A stretch of DNA of 64,000 nucleotides. Origin: Telopea speciosissima. Lineage: Eukaryota > Streptophyta > Magnoliopsida > Proteales > Proteaceae. Made by a program: the position numbers and the translations under genes. The stretch spans positions 19,811,913 through 19,875,912 of the forward strand of contig NC_057923.1 of the NCBI RefSeq assembly GCF_018873765.1. The letters run 5' to 3'. The notes beneath the pieces are model-generated. The model saw only the letters and a list, made by a program, of their open reading frames with translations, was not told the origin of the DNA and did no database searches. Of the stretch, positions 60,111-64,000 are shown piece by piece. Numbering within the stretch: position 1 is the stretch's first letter; the number at the start of each line of letters is the position of its first letter.

Positions 60111-60551
60111 GGAGGGAGAGACTACAAGAGGCCGAGAGGGTGTGAAAGAGTGAGCATCAGAATCTTCTATATTTGTTTGATGAAGAAAAAAGTACATAGA
60201 AAGAATGAGGAGGCAGCAGTGGTGGCTGGTGGTGCTGGCGGAAGAAGAAGAGGAGGAAGAAAAGTAGAGATGAAGAGGAGAAAAAGGGGTTTTGGGGGGA
60301 AAAAGAAGAAAGAGGGGTTATTGGAATGGAAAGGGTAAAATTGGAATTAAATTATATTAAGGGTAATTTGGGGTTTTAGAAAAATTGGACATGCCCACAT
60401 CATCACTTAATGGCGTTTTTTAATAGTTATGGTACGGTTGATAGAATCTTTAACAAGTAGAGGAGGGCATAATCATTTTTCAAAACTTGGGTGTTAAGTT
60501 GATATTAAGAAAACTTAGAAGGGAGGGGGATGATATTTCCCCTATTATTTA

Positions 60552-61596
60552 TAGATACTTTCATCTACGATTATGAATCAAAGGGAAAAAGAATCCCGAA
60601 AAGCGACGTGGCACTTGCGCCTAGACGATCGTGAAATGACCGCCCTACCCCATGAAAGGTGGAAATTTGTCTCTGTTGATTCTTCTACACATGCTCCCCT
60701 GGCCCCGTACATAGCGAACCCTCTCCCAAAAAAAAAACAAAAAATAAATAAAGGAGAAAAGTTCTCTATGGAGGAGTGTACTGCCCACGTCCAAACACGA
60801 GGGGCAAACTGACCGCCTTACCCCTCATGAAAGGTAGAAATCCCGCCCCCATGACACCAAAGCACGTGGTCTCATTGCCCGCCATGCGCGTGCAAGGGCC
60901 ATGCTTCCCATAGAGAATGTCGACCCATAAATAAAAGTATGACAATGCTGTAATGGTGTGGCTAATTAAATCCACATCAGTTCAATACCTTTCCCTCCCT
61001 TTTTTGGGAATAATTTCAACTACTATGCATCTCAGTAACCACCCAAAACAGTCTACATCATGAATGAGAAATGGATGGTAGAACATCCAAAAGAAACCTC
61101 ACCAATACCCATACACAGAGGGTAGTTAGGGTTTTTTTTATTGACATCCTCTAAGGTTTTAATAATTTGTAAATTTACTTCCCCCCCCCCCCCTTTATAG
61201 CATACCCAATTTTTTTTTCTAACAAGAGTAATAGTGTCATTTCACATGTATGGTTAAAAATGTACATGATAATGATAGCTTTTGATAATGATGTAATGAT
61301 ATTTCACTTTCAAATTATTTTTGAAAACTCTTTTATACCCCTATATTTCACTTTCTAATACTCTTTTCTCCCGATTTTGGAAATGATGTTTTGTCCATTT
61401 CTCTCCAATTCCTTAATTTTGGGACCGCATCAAAATATACATTGAGATGAAATCCTTTATATCTTCAACTACTATGCATTTCAGTAACCATCCAAAACAG
61501 TCTTCCTAATGAGTGAGAAATGGACGGTAGAACATCCAAAATAAACCTCACCAACACTCAAGCACACAAGTCACATGGGGGGGGGGGGGGACTACC
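60552..61596. repeat. Intergenic stretch with spaced direct repeats
   Basis: Segments 61010-61120 and 61455-61565 are direct copies (ATTTCAACTACTATGCAT, AACAGTCT, GAAATGGA(T/C)GGTAGAACAT, AACCTCACCAA), about 450 bp apart. A smaller pair, TGACCGCC.TACCCC and CATGAAAGGT.GAAAT, occurs at 60637-60665 and 60810-60840. No TIR or coding motif is assigned. Confidence 0.65.
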
Positions 61597-64000
61597 TTTT
61601 TTTTTGTTGGTATGAAGGCATTCTATTCAAAGCGGGGGGGACACGTGGGGTTCAGAGGGTACACCTCCGAAAGCCACAGAGTGAAATTGGCCAAACCATT
61701 GGTCCTGTCGATGACAGGGCCCTCCCAGCTAAGGAATCCGCAACAGAGTTGGATTCCCCAGAAATATGAGAGAAATTACATTCTAGGAAGGAGGAGGACT
61801 GGTACAAAATATCAGAAATAATAGGCTGAGAGCCCAGAGGAGCTGTTGCTGAAGTGTTTATGTACTTCACAAGATCCTTGCAGTCAGATTCAATGGTGAT
61901 GAAATCATGGCAGTTGGCGATAACCTCCAGCATGCCTAAACGAAGAGCCATGGCTTCTCCTTCCAGAATCGCTTGAAAGTGAGTATTCTCCGATTTAGCC
62001 AGAAGCGCTAATCCTCTGTGATCTTTGATGACGAAGTCCAATCCACATTGGTTCTTATCTTTCTGCCATAAAGCATCAACATTTAGTTTGACATGCGGGT
62101 GATGAGGAGCTGACCATCGAGGGAGGTTTGGTGGTTGGTGGGTGGAGTGAGTGGAATGCTTAGATTTCTATTCCCAGAATTCCTTGAGAGGTTTAGTGGC
62201 TTCAATAATCACATCCACTGGAGACCATTTCTTCTTTGCAAAAGTATGATTGTTTCTAGCTTTCTAGAGGGACCAGGCAAGAAAGGAGCATAGGCTTTTA
62301 GACTCGCAGGCAAGCTGCTTCTTTAAGGAACTGAAATCCGACCAGCCCTCAATCCATTTAGTAATTGTAAGAGCAGGGGAAGTTGGCACTTTGAATACCA
62401 ATGGGCTGCCATACTATACGGCTTTTGTGAACTCACAGTGGAACAGGATGTGATCGATGGACTCATTAGCTTGGCCACAACACATGCAAAGAGGATCAAT
62501 AGGCACCTTTCTTTGGATAAGCTCTTCCTTTGTAGCAAGACCCCCTGAGCAAGCTCTCCAAAGGAAGGACTGAATTTTGGGGAGAGAGTGACATTGCCAG
62601 ATTTCCTTCCACACGGCCGTTGGGGTCAAGGTCCAATTACTTTGATGAGAGGTAGAGGGCTTGTTGGTGGTGGCATAAGTTGCAATGTTGCATTGTAGAT
62701 GATAAGACGATTTAACTGAAAAACAGTCATCCTTGGATGCGCCCCAAAGTTGATAATCTTCCTTGGGGAAGAGGCTCAAGTGGATGCTCTTAATAGCTTT
62801 CCTCTCTTCGATGTTGAACCATCTGTTGATGATTTGCTCCTTCCATGTTCTAGAGTCTTGGTGAATTAAGTCTGCAACAGAATTTATGTCACAGTCCTCG
62901 GCTTTGCAAGATTGAATTTTAAATCCTGGGAGGGTAGGAACCCAGTTTTCCCTCCAGATATTCACCTTACAGCCGATGCCTATTCTCCAAATTAACCCAG
63001 CTTTGAGCACTTCTCTACCATGGATGGTGCTCCTCCAAGGCCAGGAAGGGGCGCTACCAATGTTAGCATTCATGAAGTCCACATTTGGGAAATAAATAGA
63101 CTTCATAAACACTGCCCAAGAAGAGTTAGGATCAGAGAATAATCGCCAAGCTACCTTGGAAAGAAGGGCTTTGTTGTGCCGATTGGGGTCCCTAAGCCCT
63201 ATGCCCCCATTGTCCTTGGATTGGGAGAGACGGCTCCATGAGAGCCAATGGGTTTTGCTGCTCTCCTCATTTCCTCCCCAAAAGAAGCGAGTCACTGCAG
63301 ACTTGACCTTATTGTTGATAGATTGAGGGATACTGAAGTGAGAAGCAACAAAGTTCAAAGATGGGAGAGCTACAGCTTTGAGGAGAACTTCTCTGCCGGA
63401 ATGGGAGAGGTACTGTTGGGATCAGCCATGAATTTTCTTGGACATGTTGTCGTTGATACTGTGGAAAAGCTCAACTTTTGAAATGCCAAAATCAATTGGG
63501 AGCCCAAGATACTTGGAAGCTCCATCTCCATAAGGTATTTTAAAGATTCTGGAGAACCACCTCTTCACACGGGGGGGGGGGGGGGGTGTTAGGACTAAAA
63601 CAAAGAGTAGATTTTGTGGCATTGATAGCTTGTCCGCTGGCTCGACAAAAGATGTCCATACATTCCTTCAATTTGTGCATAGCTTGGAGCTTCACCTCCG
63701 AGAACAAAACACAGTCGTCGACGAATAAAAGATGGGAGAGAGGGGGGGACCTATTCTTGATTTTAATCCCTTTGATAGTGGCTTCCGAGTCTGCCATATG
63801 GATAATGTTGCTAAGGCCGTGAGAGCAAATGATGAAAAGACCCGGTGCAGAGGGTCACCTTGCCTGATGCCTCGTCCTGGCGTCACAACACAACGCTCCA
63901 CGCCGTTTATGAGGATAGAGTACTTCACTGTGGTGATACAGGTCATTACCATCTTGACAAACTTGTTGCAGAAGCCCATCTGAGTTAGGAGGCGGTTGAT
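61597..64000 (-). mobile_element. L1-type LINE, 3' part (runs off window)
   Basis: Minus strand, from the window end inward: RT (GRGIRQGDPL near 63870, catalytic LLFVDDCVLF near 63720), then the post-RT region (GGIGLRDPNRHNKALLSKVA, RWFNIEERKAIKSI), the zf-RVT domain (VWKEIWQCHSLPKIQSFLWR, CMCCGQANESIDHILFHC, 62414-62640) and an RNase H domain ending at 61652. The 3' tail reads GAATAGAATGCCTTCATACC then a short A run ending at 61597. Frameshifts near 63590 and 63700 and stops at 62414, 62265 and 62168 break the ORF. Confidence 0.93.
61652..62100 (-). pseudogene. LINE RNase H (RVT_3) domain
   Basis: The minus strand reads HVKLNVDALWQKDKNQCGLD, LEGEAMALRLGMLEVIANCH, ITIESDCKDLVKYIN and GESNSVADSLAGRALSS, the RNase H fold with Asp, Glu, Asp and the later Asp in place. 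It is separated from the RT-zf-RVT part by stops but otherwise readable to its own stop at 61652. Confidence 0.88.

Larger units (their letters stand above)
58716..60551. mobile_element. Pack-MULE with TIR1/AFB F-box and S-receptor-kinase fragments, 1.8 kb
   Basis: The 9-bp duplication TATTATTTA (58716-58724, 60543-60551) flanks inverted repeats of about 130 bp: GGAGAAATATCATTCCCTCC (left) and GGGGAAATATCATCCCCCTC (right), both continuing through TTTTCTTAATATCAACTTAA. The body is 58725-60542. It carries fragments of two unrelated plant genes, both readable on the plus strand, and a CT microsatellite (about 58994-59042). No transposase. Confidence 0.92.

Overview
The window is nuclear DNA from a flowering plant with a large, transposon-rich genome. 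The evidence is spliced genes with GT-AG introns, plant-type Ty3/gypsy and Ty1/copia elements, Mutator, hAT and Harbinger elements, an Au-type SINE and plant gene fragments. The species cannot be fixed from the sequence.

Layout. 1-3499: part of an LTR retrotransposon on the minus strand, probably non-autonomous, whose LTR (3138-3499) abuts a broken F-box At4g22030-like pseudogene (3500-4450). 4998-16914: a complete but decayed Ty3/gypsy element of Tat type on the minus strand, with 5-bp target duplications, two LTRs, gag-protease-RT-RNase H-second RNase H-integrase, a 33-bp minisatellite, and a three-exon antisense gene of the Transposase_28 type. 17468-56042: one host gene on the plus strand encoding a La protein of 487 residues in ten exons. 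Its coding sequence is under 1.5 kb but is spread over 38.6 kb because the introns are full of mobile elements. 56295-60551: MITEs and a Pack-MULE. 61597-64000: the 3' part of an L1-type LINE on the minus strand, running off the window.

The La introns hold, in order: an RTE-tailed retroposon and a Mutator-type element (intron 3); LTR-derived DNA split by a hAT-type insertion, a decayed hAT transposase gene with a duplicated BED region, a 1-kb tandem duplication and a Harbinger-like element (intron 4); an antisense Ty1/copia element and a 5.9-kb Pack-MULE (intron 5); an Au SINE and an RTE LINE holding two later insertions (intron 7). All exon junctions keep frame and have GT-AG borders, so the gene looks functional.

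The most unusual structures are: a 3.85-kb near-perfectly centred palindrome (two arms of about 1.9 kb, 8-base loop) inside the intron-5 Pack-MULE; that Pack-MULE's cargo of LRR receptor kinase and enolase fragments; a second Pack-MULE (58725-60542) carrying a TIR1/AFB auxin-receptor F-box fragment beside an S-receptor-kinase lectin fragment; and the Tat element's antisense gene, whose three exons still join in frame. Functions are inferred from remembered family patterns; no database search was run.
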